DNA of 64,000 bases, taken from positions 1 to 64,000 of the forward strand of contig JAKZES010000002.1 of NCBI GenBank assembly GCA_022548915.1. Reading direction: 5' to 3'. A program made the translations under genes and the position numbers. Each line of letters opens with the position of its first letter. Position 1 is the stretch's first letter. The DNA is from Verrucomicrobiaceae bacterium E54. GTDB lineage: Bacteria; Verrucomicrobiota; Verrucomicrobiia; Verrucomicrobiales; Akkermansiaceae. A model generated the notes under the pieces. It searched no databases, was not told the origin of the DNA, and saw only the letters and a list, made by a program, of their open reading frames with translations. Below are positions 42,372 to 51,571 of the stretch, piece by piece.

Positions 42372-43052
42372 TCAGGGCTGCTCGCCGGCCTCTCCGGCTC
42401 CGGCATCGCCACTGGCTGGCGGCGTCCCGGCAGCAGGTTCTTCAACCGGAGACTCCTCCGCGGGAGCCTCTTCCGCGGCAGGCTCTTCAGCAGGAGCCTC
42501 TTCGGCGGCAGGCTCGGTGGTTTCCGTCGCCGTGCCGGCTGGATCGCCGGCCGAAGACTCGTCGGCATCCGGAGACTCGGTCGTCCCTTCCGCAGGCTCG
42601 GTGGACTCGACGGACGGATCCGTTTCCCCGGCGGAATCCGTTTCGCCTGGATCGAGCTGGCCCTCGAGCGACTCCTCAAGCGAGGGCGTCTCTGCGGGCT
42701 CTTCGACCGGTTCCTCCACCGGCGGGGTCACGACCTCCTCTTCGGCGGGCGTTTCCTCGACCACCATCGAACTGGCATTGCCCCGCTCGTTCTTGCGGGC
42801 AAAGAGGATGGCCAGCGTCAGCGTGAGAATGAAGAACAGGGATCCAAGATAGACGGTGCCCTTCTGGAGCACGTTGGTCGTCCGCGCGCCGAACATCTGG
42901 TCGGTCATGCCCGAACCAAAGGCGGCACCGAGGCCTTCCTGCTTGGGGCGCTGCATCAGGATCAGCAGGCTCATCAGCAGCGCCGTGATGACGAAGAGAA
43001 TCAGCAGCAGGTTGATGCTGATCGAAAGCCAGTCGATGGACGCGAGAATCAT
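42372..43052 (-). CDS. secG: SecG with long acidic tail
   Basis: 226 residues, about twice the usual SecG. The first 90 residues are standard SecG: two TM helices with the conserved loop LMQRPKQEGLGAAFGSG. The remaining ~135 residues are Glu/Pro/Ala/Ser/Thr-rich (repeated AEEAPAEEP units) and lack hydrophobic segments. SecG supports SecYE protein export. Acidic tails on SecG occur in some PVC bacteria; function is unknown. Confidence 0.93.
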   Translation of the reverse strand: MILASIDWLSISINLLLILFVITALLMSLLILMQRPKQEGLGAAFGSGMTDQMFGARTTNVLQKGTVYLGSLFFILTLTLAILFARKNERGNASSMVVEETPAEEEVVTPPVEEPVEEPAETPSLEESLEGQLDPGETDSAGETDPSVESTEPAEGTTESPDADESSAGDPAGTATETTEPAAEEAPAEEPAAEEAPAEESPVEEPAAGTPPASGDAGAGEAGEQP

Positions 43053-43120
43053 GGGGGCGGGAAACTGTCAGAGGGTCCCGGGCTTGTAAAGCGGGCTTTT
43101 GCCCCGGAACCCGGGAGCAT

Positions 43121-43468
43121 TCAGCGACCGGAGCGGACGATGTTGTTGTTGGCGTCGAGCACCAGCTTGACCGGCTCGATCGGTGTTTCACTGAGTGCGA
43201 AGGCCATGATGGTCAGGCGCTCGCCCTTCTTGATGCGGTTGGCGGCTCCGCCATTGACCAGAATCTTGCCGGTTCCCGGCTCGCCGGGCAGCACGTAGGT
43301 TTCGAGCCGGGCGGTGGTGTCGATCGATGCCACCAGCACCTTCTCGCCGGGCCACAGGTCGGCCTCCTTCATCAGATCCCTGGGGATCTCGATGCTGCCC
43401 TCGTAGTCGACGATCGAATCGGTGACGACCGCCTGGTAGAGCTTGGACTTGAGCACCTGACGGAGCAT
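43121..43468 (-). CDS. panD: Aspartate 1-decarboxylase
   Basis: 115 residues. The self-processing site YEGS (Gly24-Ser25) yields the pyruvoyl group; KSKLYQAVVTDSIVDYEGS is the standard N-terminus. It makes beta-alanine for pantothenate. The ATG at 43468 gives the family start, while longer in-frame starts overlap the divergent CAP gene. A stand-alone coaB of the same pathway is encoded at 49.5 kb. Confidence 0.97.
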   Translation of the reverse strand: MLRQVLKSKLYQAVVTDSIVDYEGSIEIPRDLMKEADLWPGEKVLVASIDTTARLETYVLPGEPGTGKILVNGGAANRIKKGERLTIMAFALSETPIEPVKLVLDANNNIVRSGR

Positions 43469-43602
43469 GGCGCCGGGACGGAACCACCCGCGCCCCCCCG
43501 GGTCAAGCGCCAAGCAGCCACTAAGGTGGTGGCGGGAACCAGCCGGACCCTCACGCGCGGGCACTTGCAAGATCCCCCGTTCCTGCTTCCCTTTCCCTGC
43601 CC

Positions 43603-44649
43603 ATGAAACTCCTGCTGCTGCCGCTGCTGCTCCTGATGCCGGTTTTCGGGGACCAGGCGGCCTTTCTCCGCAAGGCCGAGCAGTGGATGGCATCGACCGA
43701 AGCCTCCAAGCGCCAGGCCGCCTACCGTACCTGGCTTCAGATGGGACCCGAGGCGATGCCGAAATACGAGACCTCCCTCGAACGCGCCCGGCGCTACCAT
43801 CAGGACGCCATCGACAAGCTCGCCGCCGGCCCGCGCAACCGGCCGAATCCCTACGCCGGGCACGAACTCTCCGACGACGCCCTCAGGGTCGAGCGCGAGC
43901 GCATCCTTCCGCTGATCCGCACCGATTGGAAAAAGGAGCCGAAACAGATCGCGATGCTGCGCGACGAGATGGCCACCCTCGACGACCTGCACAAGGAACT
44001 CGAACGATCCGCCAAGGTCGACACCACCGACTTCGACCAGGCCGTCGAGGGGCACCTCGAGGCACTTTTCGAAATCCACCGCGAGCTCGAGCGCTTCGAT
44101 CCCGAGGCCGACAGCCGCGACCTCGACGACGACGAACTCCGCGAGTACGTGCTCGAGGATCATCTTGAAGCGTCACACCTCGAGGAGTTGCGCCGCCGCT
44201 TCGAGCAAACCCGGGAGTTCCTGGCCGCCCACGAAGCCGCCAAGGAGTCGAATGCCGGCCACGGCAACTGGGCTTCGGGGACGATGAAGACCTTTGCCGA
44301 AATCCTCAATCGCGAGCGCCTCCTGCTCGGGCTGCAGCCCCTGCGCATGGACGAAAAGCTCTCCGACGCCGCCAGGGGCCATTCCGAAGACATGGCGCGC
44401 CTGGGATTCTTCGCCCACGAGTCCCCGGTGCCCGGAAAGAAAACCCCCTGGGATCGCGCGAAGAAGGCCGGGTTCGAAGGCCGCGGCACCGGCGAGAACA
44501 TCTACATGGGCTCCCCCGAGGCCCAGGCCGCCTACGACGCCTGGTTTGCCTCCGACGGACACCGTTTCATCATGCACGCCGCCGGCCCCGACACCCTCGG
44601 CGTCGGCATCTCCGGCCGCCACTGGACGATGATGACGGGGAGGAAATGA
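43603..44649 (+). CDS. Secreted CAP-domain protein
   Basis: 348 residues with a signal peptide (1-16). Residues 20-210 are charged and helical, probably coiled. A C-terminal CAP (SCP/PR-1) domain follows (about 225-345): LNRERLLLGLQPLRMDEKLSDAARGHSEDM, FFAHESP, GENIYMG and the terminal GVGISGRHWT. Bacterial CAP proteins are secreted and of unclear biochemical role. Divergent from panD. Confidence 0.88.
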   Translation: MKLLLLPLLLLMPVFGDQAAFLRKAEQWMASTEASKRQAAYRTWLQMGPEAMPKYETSLERARRYHQDAIDKLAAGPRNRPNPYAGHELSDDALRVERERILPLIRTDWKKEPKQIAMLRDEMATLDDLHKELERSAKVDTTDFDQAVEGHLEALFEIHRELERFDPEADSRDLDDDELREYVLEDHLEASHLEELRRRFEQTREFLAAHEAAKESNAGHGNWASGTMKTFAEILNRERLLLGLQPLRMDEKLSDAARGHSEDMARLGFFAHESPVPGKKTPWDRAKKAGFEGRGTGENIYMGSPEAQAAYDAWFASDGHRFIMHAAGPDTLGVGISGRHWTMMTGRK

Positions 44650-44674
44650 ATCGTTCGGAACCTCCGCGATTTCA

Positions 44675-45171
44675 AACCGCAAAGAACGCAGAGATCGCAA
44701 AGATCATCTTGGTGATTGGCTTCTTGCAAATTTGCGGATCTCGAATTGATAGGATCCGAAGTTGATCAGGAGCCCGTGCTCCAATTTTGCGGATTTCAGA
44801 TAGCCAAGGATCTGGGCCGTGTGCTCCGGAGCGAGTTTTTTCACGGCCTTCAGTTCGAGAATCAGGATGTCCTCGACCAGGATATCTGCAAAGTAGTGGC
44901 CGATGGGCGTCCCGTCTTCGTCGAAGACATCGATCTCCCGCTGCTGCTCAGCCTTCAGCCCCAGCTTCCGCAATCTGTGCGCCAGAGCATTCTCATAGAC
45001 TTTCTCCAAATGCCCGTGCCCATGATAGACGTGGATGTAGTAAGAAGTCTGCCGCACGCGGTCACACAGGTCTTTGATTTTCGGTTCCATGACCCCGAAA
45101 AGGGAATCTCCCGGTCTTGGTTCATCAAGCATCTCTGCCTCTTTTCTGCGATCTCTGCGTTCTTTGCGGTT
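44675..45171. mobile_element. GxxExxY cassette with 25-bp inverted ends
   Basis: 44675-44699 and 45147-45171 are perfect inverted copies of a 25-bp sequence with an inner 9-10-bp period (AACCGCAAAG, AACGCAGAG, ATCGCA). They stand just outside the stop and start of a single GxxExxY gene. The whole unit is about 500 bp. A diverged lone repeat is at 3653-3680. Mobility is inferred from this structure only; no transposase is present. Confidence 0.65.
44704..45132 (-). CDS. GxxExxY family protein
   Basis: 142 residues. The name-giving motif is GHLEKVYENAL, and a PD-(D/E)xK-like core is visible in YFADILVEDILILELKAVKKL (Asp and ExK). It ends GLLINFGSYQFEIRKF, typical of the family. Function is unknown; a nuclease fold is inferred. 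The ATG at 45132 has AGAGG 5 nt upstream; earlier in-frame starts translate the flanking repeat. The gene is enclosed by perfect 25-bp inverted repeats. Confidence 0.9.
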   Translation of the reverse strand: MLDEPRPGDSLFGVMEPKIKDLCDRVRQTSYYIHVYHGHGHLEKVYENALAHRLRKLGLKAEQQREIDVFDEDGTPIGHYFADILVEDILILELKAVKKLAPEHTAQILGYLKSAKLEHGLLINFGSYQFEIRKFARSQSPR

Positions 45172-45244
45172 CATCCTCCCCCCCCAACCAGCCCCCAACC
45201 CCGAATCGACATCGGCCTGATCCCTGCTTCACTCCCCCCGACCG

Positions 45245-47971
45245 ATGACTTCCTCGAAACGCGCTGAACTCCGCCTGCAGGGCTTCGACCTGATCGATGA
45301 CAAGCTGCAGTTCCTGATCGGCTGCCTCACCGACGCCCTCGGCGCCCTCGGCGAGGAGGAGCTGGTCCGTTACATGCCGTGGTCGGGAAACGCTCCCGAG
45401 GATGCGCCGCCCGAGGGACTCCAGCAGCTCTACTCGATCGGCTTCCAGCTCCTCAACATGGTCGAGGAACGGGTTGCCGCCGCGATCCGCCGGGAACGCG
45501 AGAAGGAACTCGGCGCCGAATCGATCCGCGGCCTCTGGCCGCGTGCACTGAAAGACATGGGCGAGACCGGGCTTTCCCCGGAGGAAATCATCGCCGTGCT
45601 GGCCGACGTCGATGTCCAACCGGTCCTCACCGCCCACCCGACCGAGGCCAAGCGCAGTTCCGTGCGCGAACGCCACCGCTCCCTCTACGATGACCTCGTC
45701 CGCTCGGAATACCCGAAATACACCGAGCGTGAACGCCGCCGACTGCGCGAAAAGATCGTCACCTCGCTGGAAACCCTGTGGCGCACCGGTGAGATCCACC
45801 TGGTGCGACCGGATGTGTTCCGCGAGCTGCGCGACGCGATCCACTACCTCCGCGACCTGTTCCCGTCCGCGCTTGATCGGCTCGACCTCCACTTCACCGA
45901 AGCCTGGCGCGATGCCGGCTTCCCGTTGTCGTTGCTGCGCTCGGCCGGCAACGTGCCCAACCTCTCCTTCGGCACCTGGATCGGTGGCGACCGCGACGGC
46001 CACCCGCTGGTCACCCCGGAGGTCACCCGCAAGGCGCTCGGCATGCTGCGCACCGGCGCCTTCCAGCTGCTGCACCGCGAGCTGACCCAGCTGGCCACCC
46101 AGCTCACCCTGTCGCGCCACCTCAACGAGGTCCCCGACGAACTCGAAACACGCATCGACGAGCTGGCATTCACCCTCGGTGACGAAACGACCGCCAACGA
46201 GCTGCACACCCGTTTCAACGAGGAACCGTGGCGTCATCTGGTGGCGCTGATGGCCGCCCGCATCCAGCGCCAGATCGACGGTCATCCGGGATACCCCGGT
46301 CCGGCCTCGCTGCTCGCCGACCTCGACCTGCTCTCGAAGACCATCCGCGGCACCGGCTGCACGCTCATCGAGGAACAGTATCTCCGTCCGCTGCGCCACA
46401 AGCTGGAGATCTTCGGCTTCCACCTCGCCACACTCGACGTCCGCCAGAACTCCGAGTTCCACGACCAGGCGATCTCGCAACTTCTCACCGCCGCCGGAAT
46501 CGAGGACGGGGAAAACTACGCGACGTGGCCCGAGGAAAAGCGCGTCGACTTCCTCACCCGCGAGCTCGAGTCGCCGCGGCCCTTTCTTCACGACTCCGCC
46601 AGGGCGGGCGAGCAGGCCGATCTCGTGCTCGACGCCTACCGGGTCCTCGTCGCTCATCGCCAGGAACACGACAACCGGGGCCTCGGCGCGCTGATCGTCT
46701 CGATGACTCGCCAGCTCTCCGACCTGCTCGGCGTCTATCTGCTGGCCCGCGAGGCCGGGCTGACCATCGAGAAGAACGGCGGCCTGACCTGCCCCCTGGA
46801 GGTGGTTCCCTTGTTCGAAACCATGGACGACCTCGAGCGCGCGCCGGGAATCCTTTCGGCCTTCCTCGAGCATCCCGTCGTCCGTCGCCGCGAGGCCGAC
46901 GGCCAGCAGGTCATGCTCGGCTACTCCGACTCGAACAAGGACTGCGGCATCCTCACCGCCGCATGGTCGCTGCATCGCGCCCAGGAAGAGCTCACCGAAG
47001 TGGGCCGCAAACACGGGGTGCCGCTTCGTTTCTTCCACGGCCGGGGCGGCACCATCTCCAGAGGCGCCGGCCCGACCCACTGGTTCATGGCCGCCCTGCC
47101 GCATGGCTCGCTGGCCGGCGGCTTCCGCATGACCGAGCAGGGCGAAACCATCGCCCAGAAGTACGCCAACCTCGCCAACGCCACCTACCACCTCGAACTG
47201 CTGCTCGCCGGGGCCGCCTGCACGACGGCCGATCACCGCCAGCCGAAGACCAAGGACGACCCCGCCGACGAACTGTTTCCCGCCCTCTCGAAGGCCAGCC
47301 AGAAGGCCTACCGGGACCTGCTCCACGCCGAGGGTTTCATCGACTTCTACCGTCAGGTCACGCCCATCGATGCGCTCGAAAACTCCCGCATCGGGTCGCG
47401 CCCCGCCCGCCGCACCGGCAAGAAGGGCCATTCCATCTCCGACCTCCGCGCCATCCCCTGGGTCTTCTCGTGGACCCAGGCCCGCTTCTACCTGCCGGGC
47501 TGGTACGGCGTCGGCACCGCCCTCCAGACCCTGAAGGACGAGAATCCGGACGAGTTCGCCCGGCTCAAGGCCGCCGTTCCCGAGTCGCCGTTCATCTCCT
47601 ACATCCTGACCAACGTCGAAACCAACCTCGCCTCCGCCAATCTCGAGCTGATGGGCGAGTATGCCGCGCTGGTTGCCGACGAGGACCTGCGCAAGCGCTT
47701 CATGGACCGCATCACCACCGAATTCCACCGCACGCGCGAATACCTCGCCGAGCTCTTCGATGGCGACATGCAGAAGCGGCGCCCCCGCATGGCCAAGACG
47801 CTCGACATCCGCGAGGAGCCGCTGCAAGTCCTCCACCGTCAGCAGATCGCCCTCCTGGCCGAATGGCGCGGCCTGCTCGCCGCCGGCGAGGAAAGGCAGG
47901 CCGACGAGCTTTTCCCACGACTCCTGCTCTCGATCAACGCCATCTCCTCCGGCCTCCGGACCACGGGTTGA
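45245..47971 (+). CDS. ppc: Phosphoenolpyruvate carboxylase
   Basis: 908 residues, full length. The catalytic histidine region is VLTAHPTEAKRSSV (about 130), with GTWIGGDRDGHPLVT, the glycine-rich FFHGRGGTISRGAGPTH loop and GYSDSNKDCG also present. It carboxylates PEP to oxaloacetate to refill the citric acid cycle. Followed by a Sel1-repeat gene after 64 bp. Confidence 0.97.
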   Translation: MTSSKRAELRLQGFDLIDDKLQFLIGCLTDALGALGEEELVRYMPWSGNAPEDAPPEGLQQLYSIGFQLLNMVEERVAAAIRREREKELGAESIRGLWPRALKDMGETGLSPEEIIAVLADVDVQPVLTAHPTEAKRSSVRERHRSLYDDLVRSEYPKYTERERRRLREKIVTSLETLWRTGEIHLVRPDVFRELRDAIHYLRDLFPSALDRLDLHFTEAWRDAGFPLSLLRSAGNVPNLSFGTWIGGDRDGHPLVTPEVTRKALGMLRTGAFQLLHRELTQLATQLTLSRHLNEVPDELETRIDELAFTLGDETTANELHTRFNEEPWRHLVALMAARIQRQIDGHPGYPGPASLLADLDLLSKTIRGTGCTLIEEQYLRPLRHKLEIFGFHLATLDVRQNSEFHDQAISQLLTAAGIEDGENYATWPEEKRVDFLTRELESPRPFLHDSARAGEQADLVLDAYRVLVAHRQEHDNRGLGALIVSMTRQLSDLLGVYLLAREAGLTIEKNGGLTCPLEVVPLFETMDDLERAPGILSAFLEHPVVRRREADGQQVMLGYSDSNKDCGILTAAWSLHRAQEELTEVGRKHGVPLRFFHGRGGTISRGAGPTHWFMAALPHGSLAGGFRMTEQGETIAQKYANLANATYHLELLLAGAACTTADHRQPKTKDDPADELFPALSKASQKAYRDLLHAEGFIDFYRQVTPIDALENSRIGSRPARRTGKKGHSISDLRAIPWVFSWTQARFYLPGWYGVGTALQTLKDENPDEFARLKAAVPESPFISYILTNVETNLASANLELMGEYAALVADEDLRKRFMDRITTEFHRTREYLAELFDGDMQKRRPRMAKTLDIREEPLQVLHRQQIALLAEWRGLLAAGEERQADELFPRLLLSINAISSGLRTTG

Positions 47972-48035
47972 TCAGGCGCAGGGGCGTCCACTTCGCCCTT
48001 CCAACCGGAGGATTTCCCTCCAAACTGCGCCTCCC

Positions 48036-49538
48036 GTGAAAGCCCTTGCCCTGCTCCTCGCCCTCGCTCTTCCCGTCGTCGCCCAGGACCCGATCGTTCC
48101 CGAAACTCCGGCACTTTCACCCGATGCCGGCGACGGTCCCGCCAAGGAAGCGCTGGCACTCTTCAATCAGGGCCGTCATCGCGACGCGGTCGAAGCCGCC
48201 CGCCCGCTGGCGGAAGAGGGAGACGCCGACGCGTTGTTCCTCCTCGGCTATGCGGCCGAAACCGGACAAGGCATCCTCGCTTCGCGGGAAGAGGCCCTCG
48301 ATTTCTACCGCAAGGCGGCCGCGAAGGATCATCAGGAGGCCACCTATCGCCGGGCACTGATCCTCCTCAACTCCAAGGACAAGGCCGAGCGCGAAACCGG
48401 CCGCAAGGTGCTCGAAGCCGCCTCCGAAACCGATCCGGGCACGGCGGGCCGGATCCTCGGCGAGGCGTGGTTGCGCGGCCTCCCCGAGGGCAAGGCCGAC
48501 TTCGAGAAGGCCGCCAAGTGGTGGACCAGCGCCAGCGAAGCGGGCGACACCACCGCCCTTCTCCTGCTCGCCCGGCTCTACAGCGGCAACTTCGGTTTCG
48601 CTGAAAAGGCGGATGCCGCCAAGGCCCTCGAACTCTATCAGAAAGCCGCCGACCTCGGCGAGAAGGCCGCCTACCTCCCGCTCGGCTCCCGCCTCCTGAA
48701 CGGCGACGAGGCACTCCGGGATGAGGCCAAGGGCCGCGAATGGCTGGCCAAGGCCATCGAGACCGACCAGCCGGCGGCATGGCTCGCGATCGGCGACTTC
48801 GAGGAGACCGTCAAGGAAGACGACAAGGCCGCTTACCTCGCCTACCTGAAGGGGGCCGACGCCGAGCAGCAGGACTGCATGCTGCGGGTCGCCGGCATGC
48901 TCTACAACGGCCGCGGGGTGGAGGAGGACAAGGCCGCCGCCACCCGCTGGCTCGAGAAGTCCGCCGAACTCGGAAACGCCCAGGCCCACCTCGAACTCGC
49001 CAACCTCGCGTCGGCCGGAGAAAACCCCGACCTGCTCACGGCTTACCGCCATCTGGTCGCGGCCGCCGATGGAGGCCTGGCGACCGCCCAAAACGAGCTC
49101 GGACTGCTCTACGTGTCGGGAAATCTTGGCGCAGCCGACGGGCCGGCCGCGGTCGCGTGGTTCACGCGTGCGGCGAAGGCCGGCATGGCCGCCGCGCAGA
49201 ACAACCTCGCCACCCTCTACGAACGGGGTGCCGGAGTTGCGCTCAACTACGGCAGTGCCGGCGAACTCTACAGCCTCGCCGCGAACCAGGGGCATGCCGA
49301 GGCCACCACCGCCCTGGCCCGGATGCACGCCCTCGGTCTCGGCACCGAGCCCGACCTCGCCAAGGCGTGGGCCCTCGCCACGATCGCCGTGGAGCGGGGA
49401 GACGAGAATGCCAAGTCCCTGCTCGGCGAGCTCTCACCCCGGCTGACACCCGAGCTGCTGACCGAAGCGAAAAAGCAACTCGAAGAGCTGAAAGCTCCGA
49501 AGACCGAGGAAGAAGAAGACGCACCCGAGGAACCCTGA
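48036..49538 (+). CDS. Secreted Sel1-repeat protein
   Basis: 500 residues from a GTG start, with a signal peptide (KALALLLALALPVVAQ). About ten Sel1-like repeats follow (e.g. AKWWTSASEAGDTTALLLLARLYSG, ATRWLEKSAELGNAQAHLELANLA), and the tail is Glu-rich. Sel1 solenoids mediate protein contacts, often in envelope stress or cell-wall functions. It ends 10 bp before coaB; the two may be co-transcribed without functional link. Confidence 0.9.
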   Translation: MKALALLLALALPVVAQDPIVPETPALSPDAGDGPAKEALALFNQGRHRDAVEAARPLAEEGDADALFLLGYAAETGQGILASREEALDFYRKAAAKDHQEATYRRALILLNSKDKAERETGRKVLEAASETDPGTAGRILGEAWLRGLPEGKADFEKAAKWWTSASEAGDTTALLLLARLYSGNFGFAEKADAAKALELYQKAADLGEKAAYLPLGSRLLNGDEALRDEAKGREWLAKAIETDQPAAWLAIGDFEETVKEDDKAAYLAYLKGADAEQQDCMLRVAGMLYNGRGVEEDKAAATRWLEKSAELGNAQAHLELANLASAGENPDLLTAYRHLVAAADGGLATAQNELGLLYVSGNLGAADGPAAVAWFTRAAKAGMAAAQNNLATLYERGAGVALNYGSAGELYSLAANQGHAEATTALARMHALGLGTEPDLAKAWALATIAVERGDENAKSLLGELSPRLTPELLTEAKKQLEELKAPKTEEEEDAPEEP

Positions 49539-49548
49539 CCCTTCCGTC

Positions 49549-50193
49549 TTGAAAGTCCTCATCACCGCCGGCCCCACGCGCGAGCCGCTCGACCCGGTCC
49601 GCTACCTGACCAACCGTTCGTCCGGCAAGATGGGCTATGCCCTCGCACAGGCCTTCGCCGATGCCGGCCACCAGGTTCTGCTGGTTTCGGGACCGAGCCA
49701 ACTCGACGTCCCTCCCGGCGTCGATTTCCTGCCGATCGAAACGGCCGATGAGATGCACCAGGCGGTCGCCCGCCATCTTCCCCGCATGGAGGCGGCCGTG
49801 TTCGCCGCGGCCGTGGCCGACTACCGTCCCGCGACCGTGGCCGGGCAGAAAATCAAGAAGGCAGGCGAAACGCTGACCCTCGAGCTCGTGCGCACCCCCG
49901 ACATCCTCGGCGAGGCACGGGATAAAATGGGCTTCGACGGGATCCTGGTCGGCTTCGCCGCCGAAACCGAGAACCTCGAGGCCAACGCCCGCGACAAACT
50001 CGGGCGCAAGCGCTGCGATCTCATCGTCGCCAACGATGTCTCGAAGCCGGACATCGGCTTCGACTCGGACCGCAACGAACTTCTCCTGGTCTTCCCCGAA
50101 CACACCGTCGCCCTTCCCGAAGACGAGAAGCACCACCTCGCCCGCCACGTGGTGAAGGAGATCGAATTGCTCGCGGCCGGCCGGAAAAGCTGA
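49549..50193 (+). CDS. coaB: Phosphopantothenate-cysteine ligase, stand-alone
   Basis: 214 residues starting at TTG. It corresponds to the CoaB half of bifunctional CoaBC: LITAGPTREPLDPVRYLTNRSSGKMG, FAAAVADYRP, and a conserved lysine region IKKAGETLTLELVRTPDIL, with DLIVANDV. It joins cysteine to phosphopantothenate for CoA. The CoaC decarboxylase half is absent here and must be encoded elsewhere. Confidence 0.93.
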   Translation: MKVLITAGPTREPLDPVRYLTNRSSGKMGYALAQAFADAGHQVLLVSGPSQLDVPPGVDFLPIETADEMHQAVARHLPRMEAAVFAAAVADYRPATVAGQKIKKAGETLTLELVRTPDILGEARDKMGFDGILVGFAAETENLEANARDKLGRKRCDLIVANDVSKPDIGFDSDRNELLLVFPEHTVALPEDEKHHLARHVVKEIELLAAGRKS

Positions 50194-50254
50194 ATCGCCC
50201 GCCCTTTTTCGCGCTGGTCAATTGCCGGCCCAACCCCAAGCGTCCACGCCGCCC

Positions 50255-51382
50255 ATGCTGAAGCACGCCCCAACCGCCAAGCGCCCGCGCCTCGGCTTCA
50301 TCGACCTGGCCCGGGCCGTGGCCATCCTGCTGATGCTCGAGGGGCACTTTGTCGACATCACCCTGGCCGACGAGTGGCGTCACGGCGATGGCACCTTCTT
50401 TGCGATCTGGCAGCACCTTCGCGGACTGGCGGCACCCATGTTTTTCACGGTCACCGGGCTGATCTTCGCCTTCCTGCTTCAAGGTTCCAGCGAGCCGGGA
50501 TTCTGGCGGAAGCGCCGCGTCCGCCGGGGACTGCGCCGGGTCGGTGAACTCCTTTTCTGGGGATACCTGCTGCAGATCAACCTGATGTATCTGCCCAAGG
50601 TCCTCGAGTCCGGACCCACCCTGCGCATGGGTGCCTTTCACGTCCTCCAGTGCATCGCCACCGGGCTGCTGGTCATCCTCGCGCTGTATGGCCTGGCAGG
50701 ACGCCTCGGAAGAAAGGCCCTCGCGCTGCTCTTTGCCGCAGGCGGATTCTCGATCTTCGCGGCTTCGATCCTGCTGGCCAACCACGACGGATTCCTCCCT
50801 GCCAACGCCCCCCTCGCGATCCAGAACGCCATCCACGGCCCCGTCGGCCCGTTTCCGATCTCGCCCTGGCTCGGTTTCACCCTCTACGGCGGAGCCATCG
50901 GCATCGCCCTGCAGGCCTACGGCAGGGTCAGCCGCCGCTTGGCCGGAGCATTCCTCGCCGCCGGCACCGGGCTCGCGTTGTTCGGCTGGAGCTTCGACCA
51001 CTCCTTCGGCAACCTTTGGCTGGAGGTCACCGGGCATGCCGCGGATGGCCGCACCCTCCCCACCCTTTTTCACGGTCGGTTCGGTGAGATCCTCGTGATC
51101 CTCGGCCTCCTGATCTGGATCGAACGTCAGTTCGCCGGCGTCCCCGAATGGCTGCAGACCATCGGTCGCAACACCTTTCCGATCTACGTCGGCCACGTCA
51201 TCCTCCTCTACGGCGGCATCTTCGGCATTGGTCTCGACGACTGGCTGCGCAATTCCCTCAACCCGTGGCAGGCGGCCCTGGGTGCCGTCCTGTTCTGCGC
51301 CCTCTTCGGCTACGCCGTCCAGTGGACCGGACCGATGACCCTCCGCTGGCGCGACTGGCGCCTCGCCAGCTCGGCCTCCTGA
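50255..51382 (+). CDS. DUF1624-like membrane acyltransferase
   Basis: 375 residues, about ten membrane helices. The N-terminus (FIDLARAVAILLMLEGHFVD) resembles the DUF1624/heparan-alpha-glucosaminide N-acetyltransferase group, which shares the D-x-x-R...H pattern with integral acyltransferases. It may modify an envelope glycan with an acyl group. The ATG at 50255 is used; an upstream TTG (50222) would add 11 residues. Confidence 0.75.
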   Translation: MLKHAPTAKRPRLGFIDLARAVAILLMLEGHFVDITLADEWRHGDGTFFAIWQHLRGLAAPMFFTVTGLIFAFLLQGSSEPGFWRKRRVRRGLRRVGELLFWGYLLQINLMYLPKVLESGPTLRMGAFHVLQCIATGLLVILALYGLAGRLGRKALALLFAAGGFSIFAASILLANHDGFLPANAPLAIQNAIHGPVGPFPISPWLGFTLYGGAIGIALQAYGRVSRRLAGAFLAAGTGLALFGWSFDHSFGNLWLEVTGHAADGRTLPTLFHGRFGEILVILGLLIWIERQFAGVPEWLQTIGRNTFPIYVGHVILLYGGIFGIGLDDWLRNSLNPWQAALGAVLFCALFGYAVQWTGPMTLRWRDWRLASSAS

Positions 51383-51391
51383 GCCGTGGCG

Positions 51392-51437
51392 CAAGGTTGC
51401 ACCTTGCGAATGCCAGGCAAAGCTCCCGCTTTGCCGC
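51392..51437. repeat. Tandem hairpins after acyltransferase gene
   Basis: CGCAAGGT-TGC-ACCTTGCG (51392-51410) and GGCAAAGC-TCCC-GCTTTGCC (51418-51437) are two perfect 8-bp hairpins in tandem, 10 bp after the stop. No T-run follows, so they look like REP-type elements rather than terminators. Confidence 0.65.
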
Positions 51438-51520
51438 CCCGGACCGGAAAAATTCATCGGCACCTTGCTCGATCACCTCCGCCCAGAATTCTCAATGCCG
51501 AGGCGCCCGGCCGACCATTC

Positions 51521-51567
51521 CATTCGACATTTAACATTTGTCATTCGTCATTGGAGGCGCAGCCTCC
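51521..51567 (+). repeat. Heptamer array plus GCA hairpin
   Basis: Five in-register heptamers of the form CATTNNN (51521-51555) run into the hairpin GGAGGC-GCA-GCCTCC (51553-51567). The hairpin ends 4 nt before the GTG start at 51572. The architecture and spacing equal those before upp, although the heptamer sequence differs. Confidence 0.8.
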
Positions 51568-51571
51568 CCCC

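Noticed and set aside
45125-47836. 903-codon open frame antisense to ppc
   Set aside because: ppc on the plus strand has all catalytic motifs; the antisense frame has none and low-complexity composition.
51386-51571. N-terminal extension of the inositol-phosphatase-like protein
   Set aside because: The extra 62 codons translate only hairpins and the heptamer array; the family begins at the GTG at 51572.
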